From JBDSKH01 sp035556655 (GTDB lineage Bacteria; Actinomycetota; Actinomycetes; Actinomycetales; Microbacteriaceae): a stretch of DNA of 64,000 bases. The notes below the pieces were generated by a model. The model made no database searches. It was not told the origin of the DNA and was given only the letters and a program-made list of their open reading frames with translations. Position 1 is the stretch's first letter; every line of letters starts with the position of its first letter. Made by a program: the position numbers and the translations under genes. The DNA is taken from positions 1 to 64,000 of the forward strand of contig DATMFW010000026.1 of NCBI GenBank assembly GCA_035556655.1, written 5' to 3'. Below, one piece after another: positions 31,407 through 39,405 of this stretch.

Positions 31407-32479
31407 GCGCTCAGCCACGCTCGCAGCCCCGCCTCGCAGCGCTCGATCTGCGCCACCGGCACCCGCTCGTCGTCGGCGTGCGCCAGTGCCGGATCGCCCG
31501 GACCGTAGTTGATCGCGGGGATGCCGAGGGCGGCGAAGCGGGCCACATCCGTCCAGCCGTACTTGGGTTTCGGCACGCTGCCGATGGCCGCGACGAAGCC
31601 CTGGGCCAGCGGGTCGTGCAGCCCCGGCCGGGCGCCGTCGGCGAGGTCCGTCAGGGTGACCTCGTGCCCGGCGAACAGCTCGCGGATGCGCGCCTCGGCC
31701 TCGGCCCCCGAGGAGTCCGGAGCGAAACGGTAGTTGACGGTGACGACGCACTCGTCGGGCACCACGTTGCCGGCCACCCCGCCGCGGATCCCGACGGCGC
31801 TGAGCCCCTCGCGGTACACCAGCCCGTCGACCTCGACCTCGCGCGCGGTGTATCCGGCGAGCAGCTCGAGGATCGGCACGGCCCGGTGGATGGCGTTCTC
31901 GCCCGCCCAGGCCCGCGCCGTGTGCGCCCGGCGGCCGGTGGTGCGGATCTCGGCACGCAGGGTGCCGTTGCAGCCGCCCTCGATCTCGGCGCCGGTCGGC
32001 TCGGCGAGGATCGCGAAGTCGGCGGTGAGCCAGTCGGGGTGGTTCCGGCTCACCCGGCCGAGGCCGTTGAACTCGGCGGCGACCTCCTCGTTGTCGTACC
32101 AGACCCAGGTCACGTCGACGGCGGGGTCGGCCAGCTCGGCGGCGAGCTTCAGCAGGATCGCGCAGCCGGCCTTCATGTCGGCGGTGCCGCGACCCCAGAG
32201 CTCCTCGCCGTGGAGTTCGTCCCGGATGAGCTCCGACGGGATGTTCCCGTTCACGGGCACCGTGTCCAGGTGCCCGGCGATCACGACCCGGCGCTGCCGC
32301 CCGAGTCCGGTGCGGGCCACCACCGTGTCGCCGTCGCGATCGACCCGCAGGTGCGCGAGCGGGCGCAGGGCGGCCTCCACGGCATCCGCCAGTTCTTTCT
32401 CGGAGCCGGAGACCGAGAAGGTGTCGACCATGGTCCTGGTGATCGCGAGCGAGGTCTGGAACGGGTCGAGCGTCGGCAC
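31403..32479 (-). CDS. dapE: Succinyl-diaminopimelate desuccinylase
   Basis: 358 residues. M20 metallopeptidase fold with H70 and D72 (GHLDTVP), D101 (GTADMK) and E131/E132 (DNEE) as zinc ligands and general base; the dimerisation domain lies at about 180-290. It hydrolyses N-succinyl-LL-diaminopimelate to LL-DAP for lysine and peptidoglycan. The dapD gene is divergent only 17 bases away and dapC lies 3 kb downstream, completing the succinylase branch except DapF. GTG start, leaderless layout. Confidence 0.95.
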   Translation of the reverse strand: MPTLDPFQTSLAITRTMVDTFSVSGSEKELADAVEAALRPLAHLRVDRDGDTVVARTGLGRQRRVVIAGHLDTVPVNGNIPSELIRDELHGEELWGRGTADMKAGCAILLKLAAELADPAVDVTWVWYDNEEVAAEFNGLGRVSRNHPDWLTADFAILAEPTGAEIEGGCNGTLRAEIRTTGRRAHTARAWAGENAIHRAVPILELLAGYTAREVEVDGLVYREGLSAVGIRGGVAGNVVPDECVVTVNYRFAPDSSGAEAEARIRELFAGHEVTLTDLADGARPGLHDPLAQGFVAAIGSVPKPKYGWTDVARFAALGIPAINYGPGDPALAHADDERVPVAQIERCEAGLRAWLSA

Positions 32480-32484
32480 CTCGA

Positions 32485-32491
32485 TAGCCTA
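32485..32491. promoter_or_regulatory. Single bidirectional -10 element for dapE and dapD
   Basis: TAGCCTA reads TAGCCT on the plus strand (32485-32490) and TAGGCT on the minus strand (32491-32486). Each is followed by exactly six bases and then a start codon: ATG 32497 (dapD) and GTG 32479 (dapE). Both transcripts would start on the first base of the coding region and cannot be initiated at once. Confidence 0.7.
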
Positions 32492-32496
32492 GGGGC

Positions 32497-33426
32497 ATGA
32501 CTTCGGCGTGGGGACACGGGCTGGCGACGGTCGCGGGAGACGGCACGATCCTCGACACCTGGTTCCCCTCCCCCGCGCTCGGCTCGGCGCCCGCAGGGGT
32601 GCAGCCGGTGCCCGCCGAGCTGGCCGGGCACATCGGCCCCGATGAGCGCCGGGACGTCACCATCGAGTTCGTCACCGTCGCGATCGACACGGATGCCGCC
32701 CCCGCCTCGACCCCGGACGCCTACCTGCGCCTGCACCTGCTCTCGCACCTGCTCGTGACGCCGAACTCCCTCGAGCTCGACGGCATCTTCTCTCACCTGC
32801 CCATCGTGGTCTGGACGACCGCCGGCCCGATGCACCCGGAGGCCTACGCCCGGCTGCGTCCTGCGCTGCAGCGCTCCGGCATCTCGGCGCACGGCATCGA
32901 CAAGTTCCCGCGCCTGCTGGACTACGTCCTGCCGGCGCGGGTGCGCATCGCCGACGCCGCGCGCGTCCGGCTCGGCGCGCACCTGGCCCCCGGCACCACC
33001 GTCATGCACGAGGGATTCGTGAACTACAACGCGGGGACGCTCGGCGCCTCGATGGTCGAGGGCCGCATCTCGCAGGGGGTCGTCGTCGGCGACGGGTCGG
33101 ACATCGGCGGCGGTGCCTCGATCATGGGCACGCTCTCCGGCGGCGGCACGCAACGCGTCGAGATCGGGCGGCGGGCGCTGCTCGGCGCGAACTCGGGCAT
33201 CGGCATCTCGATCGGCGACGACTCGGTCGTCGAGGCGGGGCTCTACGTCACGGCCGGCACGAAGGTCGCCGTCCTGGTTCCCGGCGAGGAGCCGCGCGTG
33301 GTGAAGGCCGTCGAGCTGAGCGGCGTCGCCGGGCTGCTGTTCCGCCGCAACTCGCAGACCGGCGCCGTCGAGGTACTGCCGCGTTCGGGCAATGGGGTCG
33401 CCCTCAACGCGGCGCTGCACGCCTGA
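32497..33426 (+). CDS. dapD: Tetrahydrodipicolinate N-succinyltransferase
   Basis: 309 residues. Actinobacterial-type DapD: an N-terminal mixed domain (1-130) and a left-handed beta-helix of hexapeptide repeats (about 145-270; LGAHLAPGTTVMHEGFVNYNAG, VVGDGSDIGGGASIMGTLSGGG). The GGGASI segment and the Glu/Asp of the active site are in place. It transfers succinate from succinyl-CoA to tetrahydrodipicolinate. It has no ribosome-binding site and shares its -10 with dapE. Confidence 0.95.
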   Translation: MTSAWGHGLATVAGDGTILDTWFPSPALGSAPAGVQPVPAELAGHIGPDERRDVTIEFVTVAIDTDAAPASTPDAYLRLHLLSHLLVTPNSLELDGIFSHLPIVVWTTAGPMHPEAYARLRPALQRSGISAHGIDKFPRLLDYVLPARVRIADAARVRLGAHLAPGTTVMHEGFVNYNAGTLGASMVEGRISQGVVVGDGSDIGGGASIMGTLSGGGTQRVEIGRRALLGANSGIGISIGDDSVVEAGLYVTAGTKVAVLVPGEEPRVVKAVELSGVAGLLFRRNSQTGAVEVLPRSGNGVALNAALHA

Positions 33427-33430
33427 TGCT

Positions 33431-33463
33431 GGTCGAGTAGCGGCGCAGCCGCGTGTCGAGACC
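33431..33463. repeat. Short extragenic palindrome (REP-like)
   Basis: GGTCGAGTAGCGGC, three bases, then GCCGC...TCGAGACC forms an imperfect palindrome just after dapD, between convergent genes. Elements beginning GGTCGAGTAGCGG are, from memory, scattered in Microbacteriaceae genomes. No second copy was noticed in this window. Confidence 0.5.
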
Positions 33464-33477
33464 CGGTGCCCGATGCC

Positions 33478-34098
33478 CTAGTACTCCGGTTCCGCGCTCG
33501 CCTCGAGCAGGGCCAGGTCGACGTTGACGAGTTCGCGCAGCCGGGCCTCGCGATGCTCGCGGTACTCCCGCGAGTCGGACTCCAACTCGGGCCGGCGCGA
33601 GAGCTGAGCCTGGATCGAGGAGCCGATCTCATCCCAGGCGGCGTCGCGGGCGGCGACGACGATGCCGCGCAGGTACTCGTCGTCTTCGGCGAGTTCGTCG
33701 AGCCGGTCGGCGAGGATGTCGGAGACCTGTTCGCGGCGCTCGAGCAGCTCGGCGTCGCCCCGGCGGTAGTCGGTCTGGTGCAGAGCGCGACCGGGCCGGT
33801 CCCGGGAGTACTCGATGATGTCGTCGAGGCGGGCCACCTCATCCCGCTTCTCGCGGGCGAGTGCGCGGAAGACCTCGCGCGCGGCCTTGATGGCGGCCTT
33901 CTCGCTGTAGTCGTCGCGATCGCGCAGGGCGCGCACGATCTGCCGGTTCTTCACCGCCATACGCACGGCGGACGCCGCGATCAGCACGCCCTCCTCGGCG
34001 ATCTCCTCCACCGGCAGCGGGGCGATCGGCTCGGGGGCCTCGTAGGTGCCGACATCGACACGACCGCGCCTGATGCGCTTGCGAAGCCTGCCGAACAC
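33478..34098 (-). CDS. Conserved actinobacterial helical protein, unknown function
   Basis: 206 residues, strongly charged and almost entirely helical (coiled-coil-like from about 55 to 195: NRQIVRALRDRDDYSEKAAIKAAREVFRALAREK, then VARLDDIIEYSRD). It begins with a basic patch FGRLRKRIRRGR, possibly for membrane or nucleic acid contact. No signal or membrane helix. GTG 34098 follows TACCCT by six bases. I do not recognise a function; its place between dapD and gltA appears routine. Confidence 0.78.
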   Translation of the reverse strand: MFGRLRKRIRRGRVDVGTYEAPEPIAPLPVEEIAEEGVLIAASAVRMAVKNRQIVRALRDRDDYSEKAAIKAAREVFRALAREKRDEVARLDDIIEYSRDRPGRALHQTDYRRGDAELLERREQVSDILADRLDELAEDDEYLRGIVVAARDAAWDEIGSSIQAQLSRRPELESDSREYREHREARLRELVNVDLALLEASAEPEY

Positions 34099-34104
34099 GC
34101 TTCG

Positions 34105-34110
34105 AGGGTA
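34105..34110 (-). promoter_or_regulatory. -10 element of the helical protein gene
   Basis: TACCCT on the minus strand ends exactly six bases before GTG 34098; the leaderless layout supports this GTG. Confidence 0.5.
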
Positions 34111-34125
34111 CTGGAGGGTGCTGAC

Positions 34126-35421
34126 CTACCGTGCGGCCGGCCAGTCGCGCGCCGGCTCCCCGATATAGAGCTGCTGCGGCCGCCCGATCTTGGTCGCCGG
34201 GTCGGTGTTCGCCTCGCGCCAGTGCGCGATCCAGCCGGGCAGGCGGCCGATCGCGAACAGCACGGTGAACATGCGGGTCGGGAAGCCCATCGCCTTATAG
34301 ATCACGCCGGTGTAGAAGTCGATGTTGGGGTAGAGCTTGCGCTCGATGAAGTAGTCGTCGGCGAGCGCGACCTGCTCGAGCTCGCGCGCGATGTCGAGCA
34401 GCGGGTCGCTGACCCCGAGGTCGGCGAGCACCTCGTCGGCGCTCTCTTTGACGACGCGGGCCCGCGGGTCGAAGTTCTTGTAGACCCGGTGCCCGAAGCC
34501 CATCAGCTTCACGCCGTCTTCCTTGCGCTTGACCCGGTCGATGAAGGTCTGCACGCTCTCGCCGGAGTCGCGGATCTTGCCGAGCATGGTCAGCACGGCC
34601 TCGTTGGCCCCGCCGTGCAGCGGGCCGTAGAGCGCGTTGATGCCGGCCGAGATCGAGGCGAAGATGTTGGCCTCGGTCGAGCCGACCAGCCGCACCGTCG
34701 AGGTGGAGGCGTTCTGCTCGTGGTCTTCGTGCAGGATCAGCAGCCGGTCGAGAGCCTTCACCAGCACCGGGTTGACCTCGTAGATCTCGGCGAGGTTGCC
34801 GAAGTTCAGCTTGAGGAAGTTCTCGATGAAGTTCAGCGAGTTGTCGGGGTAGAGGAACGCCTGACCGAGCGCCTTCTTGTGCGCATAGGCGGCGATGACC
34901 GGCAGTTTGGCCAGCAGCCGGATCGTCGAGAGCTCGACCATCTCGGGGTTGTGCGGGTCGAGCGAGTCCTCGTAGTAGGTCGACAGCGCCGACACCGCCG
35001 AGGACAGCACCGACATCGGGTGTGCGGTGTGCGGCAGGGCCGAGAAGAAGCGCTTGAGGTCTTCGTGCAGCAGCGTGTGGCGGCGGACCTTCTCGCTGAA
35101 CTCCTCGAGCTCGGCGGGGGTCGGCAGGTCGCCGTAGATGAGCAGCCAGGCGACCTCGAGGTAGGTGGAGTTCGCCGCCAGGTCTTCGATCGCGTACCCG
35201 CGGTAGCGCAGGATGCCCTCGTCGCCGTCGATGTAGGTGATCGCGCTCTTCGTCGAGGCGGTGTTGACGTAGCCCTGGTCGAGCGTGGTGAGCCCGGTCT
35301 GGTTCATGAACCCGGAGATGTCGACGGCGGCCCGGCCGTCGACGGCGGGGACGACGGGGAACTCGACCGTCCTGCCTTGAAAGGAGAAGGTGGCCTTGTC
35401 GTCGGGAGCGGAGTCGGTCAC
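34126..35421 (-). CDS. gltA: Citrate synthase
   Basis: 431 residues, the usual length for type II bacterial citrate synthase. The catalytic triad is seen: H269 (GPLHGGANE), H311 (MGFGHRVYKN) and D368 (NIDFYTG). It condenses oxaloacetate and acetyl-CoA at the entry of the TCA cycle. The N-terminal 45 residues form the small beta domain of the hexameric, NADH-sensitive type. GTG 35421 follows TAGGCT by six bases, with ATGACA 18 bases further up as a possible -35. Confidence 0.96.
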   Translation of the reverse strand: MTDSAPDDKATFSFQGRTVEFPVVPAVDGRAAVDISGFMNQTGLTTLDQGYVNTASTKSAITYIDGDEGILRYRGYAIEDLAANSTYLEVAWLLIYGDLPTPAELEEFSEKVRRHTLLHEDLKRFFSALPHTAHPMSVLSSAVSALSTYYEDSLDPHNPEMVELSTIRLLAKLPVIAAYAHKKALGQAFLYPDNSLNFIENFLKLNFGNLAEIYEVNPVLVKALDRLLILHEDHEQNASTSTVRLVGSTEANIFASISAGINALYGPLHGGANEAVLTMLGKIRDSGESVQTFIDRVKRKEDGVKLMGFGHRVYKNFDPRARVVKESADEVLADLGVSDPLLDIARELEQVALADDYFIERKLYPNIDFYTGVIYKAMGFPTRMFTVLFAIGRLPGWIAHWREANTDPATKIGRPQQLYIGEPARDWPAAR

Positions 35422-35427
35422 GACTAC

Positions 35428-35457
35428 AGCCTACGGGGTGCCCGTGACCACTGTCAT
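35428..35457 (-). promoter_or_regulatory. gltA promoter (-10 TAGGCT, -35 ATGACA)
   Basis: On the minus strand ATGACA (35457-35452), 18 bases, TAGGCT (35433-35428), six bases, then GTG 35421. This is the most complete -35/-10 pair among the leaderless promoters here. dapC stops 19 bases before the -35. Confidence 0.6.
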
Positions 35458-35475
35458 AATCACCAAGGATCGCGC

Positions 35476-36576
35476 TCAGCCCTGAGAGAGAAGCTCCAAA
35501 CGGCGGGCGGCGGATGCGATGGCCCCGTCGGTCGCGGTCAGCGCGATGCGCACGTGGCGGGCTCCGGCCTCCCCGTAGAAGGTGCCCGGCGTGACCAGGA
35601 TCCCGGCGTCGGCGAGCGTCGCGACGGTGTCCCAGGACCCCTCGTCGCGGGTCGCCCAGAGGTAGAGTCCCGCGGTGCTCTCGTCGATCCGGAATCCGGC
35701 GGCGTGAAGCGCCGGGATGAGGACCTCGCGCCGGGCGCGGTACCTCTCGCGCTGCTGCTCGACGTGAGCGTCGTCGCCCAGCGCCGCGACCATGGCGGCC
35801 TGAACGGGTGCTGGGGTGATGAGACCGAAGTGCTTGCGGGCCTGGACGAGCTCGCCGACGAGGTCGCTGCATCCGGCCGCGAACCCGGCCCGGTAACCGG
35901 CGAGGTTGGAGCTCTTGCTGAGCGAGCCCACCGAGAGGGTGAGCCGGCGTGAGCCCTGTGTCACGTCGGGGTGCAGGATGCTCGGGGTGGCGCCGTCGCC
36001 TCTCCAGTCGAGCTCGGTGTAGCACTCGTCGTTCGCGATCACCGCGCCGAGGTCGCGGGCGCGCCGCACGGCCCGGCGCAGGAACTCGACCCCGTGCACG
36101 CGCCCGTCGGGGTTGCCGGGGCTGTTCAGCCAGACCAGCCGGGTCTCGTCGGGCCATTCGTCGGGTTCGTCGCTGACCAGCACTGTGGCCCCGACGGCAG
36201 CCGCGCCGACGGCGTAGGTCGGGTAGGCGAGGGTGGGCTGCACGACGACATCGCCCGCCCCGAGCCCGAGGAGCGTGGGCATCACCGCGATGAACTCTTT
36301 CGAGCCGATCGTCGGCATCACGTTCGCCGTCTCGACGGTGACGCCATGCCGGCGCGCGTACCAGGCGACGATCGCCTCACGGAGGGGGTCCGAGCCGACG
36401 GTCGCCGGGTAGGCGGGGGCGTCCGACGCGGCGGCCAGGGCATCCCGGATCAGGTCGGGGGTGGGGTCGACGGGCGAGCCGATCGCGAGGTCGGCGATGC
36501 CGTCGGGGTGCGCCCCCGCACGCTCACGGTACGGAAGAAGCGAATCCCAGGGGAAGTCGGGCAGGGTCTGCGGCAA
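35476..36576 (-). CDS. dapC: Succinyldiaminopimelate transaminase
   Basis: 366 residues. Class I aminotransferase: NSPGNPDGRVHG binds the PLP ring region, ANDECYTELDW carries the Asp and Tyr, and SVGSLSKSSNLAGYRAGF holds the PLP lysine. Length and the opening LPDFPWDSLLPY match actinobacterial DapC. The only suitable start is TTG 36576, one base after the ferredoxin stop, since no ATG or GTG lies in frame near the N-terminus. The fdxA-dapC order is common in actinobacteria. Confidence 0.92.
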   Translation of the reverse strand: MPQTLPDFPWDSLLPYRERAGAHPDGIADLAIGSPVDPTPDLIRDALAAASDAPAYPATVGSDPLREAIVAWYARRHGVTVETANVMPTIGSKEFIAVMPTLLGLGAGDVVVQPTLAYPTYAVGAAAVGATVLVSDEPDEWPDETRLVWLNSPGNPDGRVHGVEFLRRAVRRARDLGAVIANDECYTELDWRGDGATPSILHPDVTQGSRRLTLSVGSLSKSSNLAGYRAGFAAGCSDLVGELVQARKHFGLITPAPVQAAMVAALGDDAHVEQQRERYRARREVLIPALHAAGFRIDESTAGLYLWATRDEGSWDTVATLADAGILVTPGTFYGEAGARHVRIALTATDGAIASAARRLELLSQG

Positions 36577-36577
36577 C

Positions 36578-36910
36578 TCAGTGCTTCTGCTCTTGCGGCG
36601 GCAGCGCGGCCACGATCGGGTGGTCGCCCGCGACGACGCCGATCTTGGCGGCACCCCCCGGCGAGCCGATGCCGACCTCGTCGAAGAACTCGACGTTGGC
36701 CTTGTAGTAGTCGGACCAGGCTTCGGGCAGGTCGTCTTCGTAGTAGATGGCCTCGACGGGGCAGACCGGTTCGCACGCGCCGCAGTCGACGCATTCGTCG
36801 GGGTGGATGTACAGCATCCGGTCGCCCTCGTAGATGCAGTCGACCGGGCATTCGTCGATGCAGGCGCGGTCTTTGAGGTCCACGCAGGGCAGAGCGATGA
36901 CGTAGGTCAT
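36578..36910 (-). CDS. fdxA: 7Fe ferredoxin
   Basis: 110 residues with eight cysteines in the 3Fe-4S/4Fe-4S arrangement: C9, C17, C21 and C25 (PCVDLKDRACIDECPVDC), then C40, C43, C46 and C50 (ECVDCGACEPVCP). The C-terminal 50 residues are the usual FdxA/FdxC tail. It carries electrons in the cytoplasm. It overlaps the upstream membrane protein gene by an ATGA and is followed without gap by dapC. Confidence 0.95.
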   Translation of the reverse strand: MTYVIALPCVDLKDRACIDECPVDCIYEGDRMLYIHPDECVDCGACEPVCPVEAIYYEDDLPEAWSDYYKANVEFFDEVGIGSPGGAAKIGVVAGDHPIVAALPPQEQKH

Positions 36911-37278
36911 GATGCTTCGATTCTAGGGCGTGGCCAGGCGATGACGACGGCGCCGAGGACCGCGGGTCCGGCCGCCCAGGCGTAGCCGAGCGGGCCGTCG
37001 AGCACGAACGCCGTCCCGCCCGCGCCGGGCAGCATGAGCAGCGCGGTGGCGCCGATCACCCCGACCGCGGCGGCGGCCGCGATGAGGCGGCTGCCGAACA
37101 CCAGCCGGAACCCGAGAACGAGCGCGAGCACGACGACGAGGCCCGCGATCAGGCCGATCGGGGGGTATTGGCGATGGGTGAACGTGGTCACGAATCCGAC
37201 GGCGGCGCCGATCGCGAAGGCGAACACCGCGGCGATCGCCATCGTCAGCACGGCGGCGCGATCGGTCACGTTCGACAC
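36907..37278 (-). CDS. Small four-helix membrane protein
   Basis: 123 residues with four hydrophobic segments (about 10-32, 39-60, 64-84 and 94-114) and little else. It resembles the small DUF6113-type proteins found before ferredoxin/dapC in actinobacteria; that name is tentative. The reading starts at GTG 37278; GTG 37269, three codons later, has TAGTGT seven bases before it and may be the true leaderless start. It is coupled to fdxA by an ATGA overlap. Confidence 0.72.
   Translation of the reverse strand: MSNVTDRAAVLTMAIAAVFAFAIGAAVGFVTTFTHRQYPPIGLIAGLVVVLALVLGFRLVFGSRLIAAAAAVGVIGATALLMLPGAGGTAFVLDGPLGYAWAAGPAVLGAVVIAWPRPRIEAS
36920..36925 (-). promoter_or_regulatory. -10 element inside the membrane protein gene, for fdxA
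   Basis: TAGAAT on the minus strand, nine bases before the fdxA ATG, could give ferredoxin its own transcript with a leader of about two bases. No -35 was recognised. Confidence 0.4.
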
Positions 37279-37294
37279 ACTAACCCCGCCCCGC

Positions 37295-37326
37295 TAGAGT
37301 CTTCTGGTTAGGTTAGCCTCACCAAA
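37295..37326 (+). promoter_or_regulatory. efeUOB promoter with DtxR/IdeR iron box
   Basis: TAGAGT (37295-37300) is the likely -10. Starting at the expected transcription start, the 19-mer 37308-37326 matches the iron-box consensus TTAGGTTAGGCTAACCTAA at 16 positions. An Fe2+-loaded DtxR/IdeR protein bound here would block transcription of the iron uptake genes. Confidence 0.75.
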
Positions 37327-37338
37327 TCGAGAGTCCCC

Positions 37339-38178
37339 GTGTTCGCGAACATCCTGATCGGCCTGCGAGAGGGCCTCGAAGCCGGCCTCGTGGTGGGGAT
37401 CCTCGTCGCATACCTCCACAAGATCGGCCGTCGCGACGTGCTGCCGAAGCTCTGGATCGGCATCTCGGCGGCGATCCTGCTCTCGCTCGCCGTCGGGGCG
37501 ATCCTGACCTTCGGGCCCTACGGGCTGAGCTTCCAGGCGCAGGAGATCCTCGGGGGCGGCCTCTCGATCCTCGCCGTCGGCCTGGTCACCTGGATGATCT
37601 TCTGGATGGCCAGGCACGCCCGCCGGCTGAGCGGTGAGCTGCGCGCCGACGTCGACAAGGCCCTGCGTTCCTCGGCCGCGGGCGGCTCGGCGCTCGGTCT
37701 GGTGCTGCTCGGCACGATCAGCGTGGGGCGCGAGGGCGTGGAGACGGCACTGTTCGTCTGGGCCAGCGTCAATGCGGGGGCGGATGCGGTGCTCGGCACC
37801 CTGGGAGCCGTGCTCGGCATCGTGGTCGCCGTCGCGCTCGCCTTCCTGATCTATCGCGGATTCGTGAGGATCGACCTGTCGCGGTTCTTCTTCTGGACCG
37901 GCCTCGTGCTCATCGTGGTGGCCGCCGGCGTGCTCTCGTACGGCATCGGCGACCTGCAGGAGGCCGCCGTGCTCCCCGGCTGGGGTCAGCACGCGTTCAG
38001 CCTGGGCGCCGTGATCCCGGCGACCAGCTGGTACGGCTCGCTGCTGGCCGGCGTCTTCAACTTCACCCCCGAGCCCACCTGGCTGCAACTGGCCGCGTGG
38101 GCCTGCTACCTCATCGTCACCGTCCTGTTCTTCCTCCGCGTCAGCCGGCGCACCGAACCCGTCGAGCGCCCCAGCTAG
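37339..38178 (+). CDS. efeU: FTR1-family iron permease EfeU
   Basis: 279 residues, seven membrane helices. Both iron-coordinating REXXE motifs are present: REGLE at 10-14 and REGVE at 131-135. EfeU imports ferric iron after oxidation or heme handling by its partners. It begins with GTG 37339 after GAGAG and is first in the efeU-efeO-efeB operon, preceded by an iron box. It is 15 bases from efeO. Confidence 0.95.
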   Translation: MFANILIGLREGLEAGLVVGILVAYLHKIGRRDVLPKLWIGISAAILLSLAVGAILTFGPYGLSFQAQEILGGGLSILAVGLVTWMIFWMARHARRLSGELRADVDKALRSSAAGGSALGLVLLGTISVGREGVETALFVWASVNAGADAVLGTLGAVLGIVVAVALAFLIYRGFVRIDLSRFFFWTGLVLIVVAAGVLSYGIGDLQEAAVLPGWGQHAFSLGAVIPATSWYGSLLAGVFNFTPEPTWLQLAAWACYLIVTVLFFLRVSRRTEPVERPS

Positions 38179-38193
38179 AGAGGCTCACCAACC

Positions 38194-39387
38194 ATGATCA
38201 TCCGCCCCCTCGCGACAGCGACGGCCGCGCTCCTGGCCCTCGGCCTCGCCGGGTGCGTGCCCAACTCCCCCGCCGGCGAGGCGATCCCGGTCGCCATCAC
38301 CGACGACACCTGCGCGGTCTCCTCGGACACGGCGCCCTCCGGCACCGTCAAGTTCGAGCTGACCAACTCCGGCACCGACGTCAACGAGTTCGAGATCCTC
38401 GCCGAGGACCGGCTGCGCATCGTCGGCGAGAAAGAGAACCTGATCCCGGGTCAGACCGTCGCGTACACGCTGCAGCTGAATCCCGGGACCTACTACACGG
38501 CCTGCAAGTTCCAGCTCGTCGGGGCGCCGATCGGCCTCGCCGAGTTCACCGTCACCGGCGAGCCCGTGGCCGCCGACACCGACGAGCAGCAGCTGGTCGA
38601 CGAGGCCGTCACCTCGTACGTGGCCTATATCCGGTCGCAGACGGGTGAGCTGCTGCCCGCCGTCGCCGCGTTCACCGAGGCCTACGCCGCGGGCGAGGAC
38701 GACACCGCACGCTCGCTGTTCGCGAGCACCCGGGTGTTCTACGAGCGCATCGAGCCGACGGCCGAGGCGTTCGGCGACCTCGACCCGAAGATCGACTACC
38801 GCGAGGTCGATGCCCTGGCCGAGGGCCTGGCCTGGACCGGGTTCCACCGGATCGAGAAGGACCTCTGGCCACCGGCCGCGGGCGAGCTCAACTCCGACGG
38901 CACGAGCGCCCTGCTCGACTGGGCGCCCTCGACCCCTGCGCAGCGTGCCGGGTTCGCCGCGGACCTGACCTCCGACGTGCAGGAGCTCTACGACCTGGTC
39001 AGCGCCGAGGACTTCACGGTGACCCTCGCCGACATCTCCAACGGTGCCATCGGCCTGCTCGACGAGGTGGCGGTGGGCAAGATCTCGGGCGAAGAGGACT
39101 GGTGGTCCCACACCGACCTGACCGACTTCGCCGCCAACGTCCAGGGCGCCGAGGTCGCGTTCGGCACCGTGACGGCCATCGCCGTGAGCAAGGGTGAGCA
39201 GGATCTGGTCGACGAGATCCAGCGGCAGTTCGACGCCCTCGAGGCCCTGCTGGCCCGGTACGGCTCGATCGAGGACGGCTTCACGCCCTACGACCAGGTC
39301 ACCGACGCCCAGCGCAACGAGCTCTCCGACGGGGTCAACGCGCTCGCCGAACCGCTGTCGCGGCTGACCGCGGCGGTGCTGGACTGA
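38194..39387 (+). CDS. efeO: Iron uptake lipoprotein EfeO
   Basis: 397 residues. Lipobox GLAGC (Cys18). Residues 30-125 form the cupredoxin-like domain of EfeO (VKFELTNSGTDVNEFEIL), and residues 140-395 the M75 peptidase-like/imelysin helical domain with the metal-site region GFHRIEKDLWP (HXXE). It captures iron outside the membrane and passes it to EfeU. The ATG follows AGAGAGG at a good distance; the gap to efeB is 18 bases. Confidence 0.94.
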   Translation: MIIRPLATATAALLALGLAGCVPNSPAGEAIPVAITDDTCAVSSDTAPSGTVKFELTNSGTDVNEFEILAEDRLRIVGEKENLIPGQTVAYTLQLNPGTYYTACKFQLVGAPIGLAEFTVTGEPVAADTDEQQLVDEAVTSYVAYIRSQTGELLPAVAAFTEAYAAGEDDTARSLFASTRVFYERIEPTAEAFGDLDPKIDYREVDALAEGLAWTGFHRIEKDLWPPAAGELNSDGTSALLDWAPSTPAQRAGFAADLTSDVQELYDLVSAEDFTVTLADISNGAIGLLDEVAVGKISGEEDWWSHTDLTDFAANVQGAEVAFGTVTAIAVSKGEQDLVDEIQRQFDALEALLARYGSIEDGFTPYDQVTDAQRNELSDGVNALAEPLSRLTAAVLD

Positions 39388-39405
39388 GCGTGCGGGAGTG
39401 ATGTC

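Noticed and set aside
32485..32491. Missing regulatory region due to assembly error between dapE and dapD
   Set aside because: Both proteins are intact at their N-termini and the symmetric -10 spacing fits both starts, so the short gap looks genuine.
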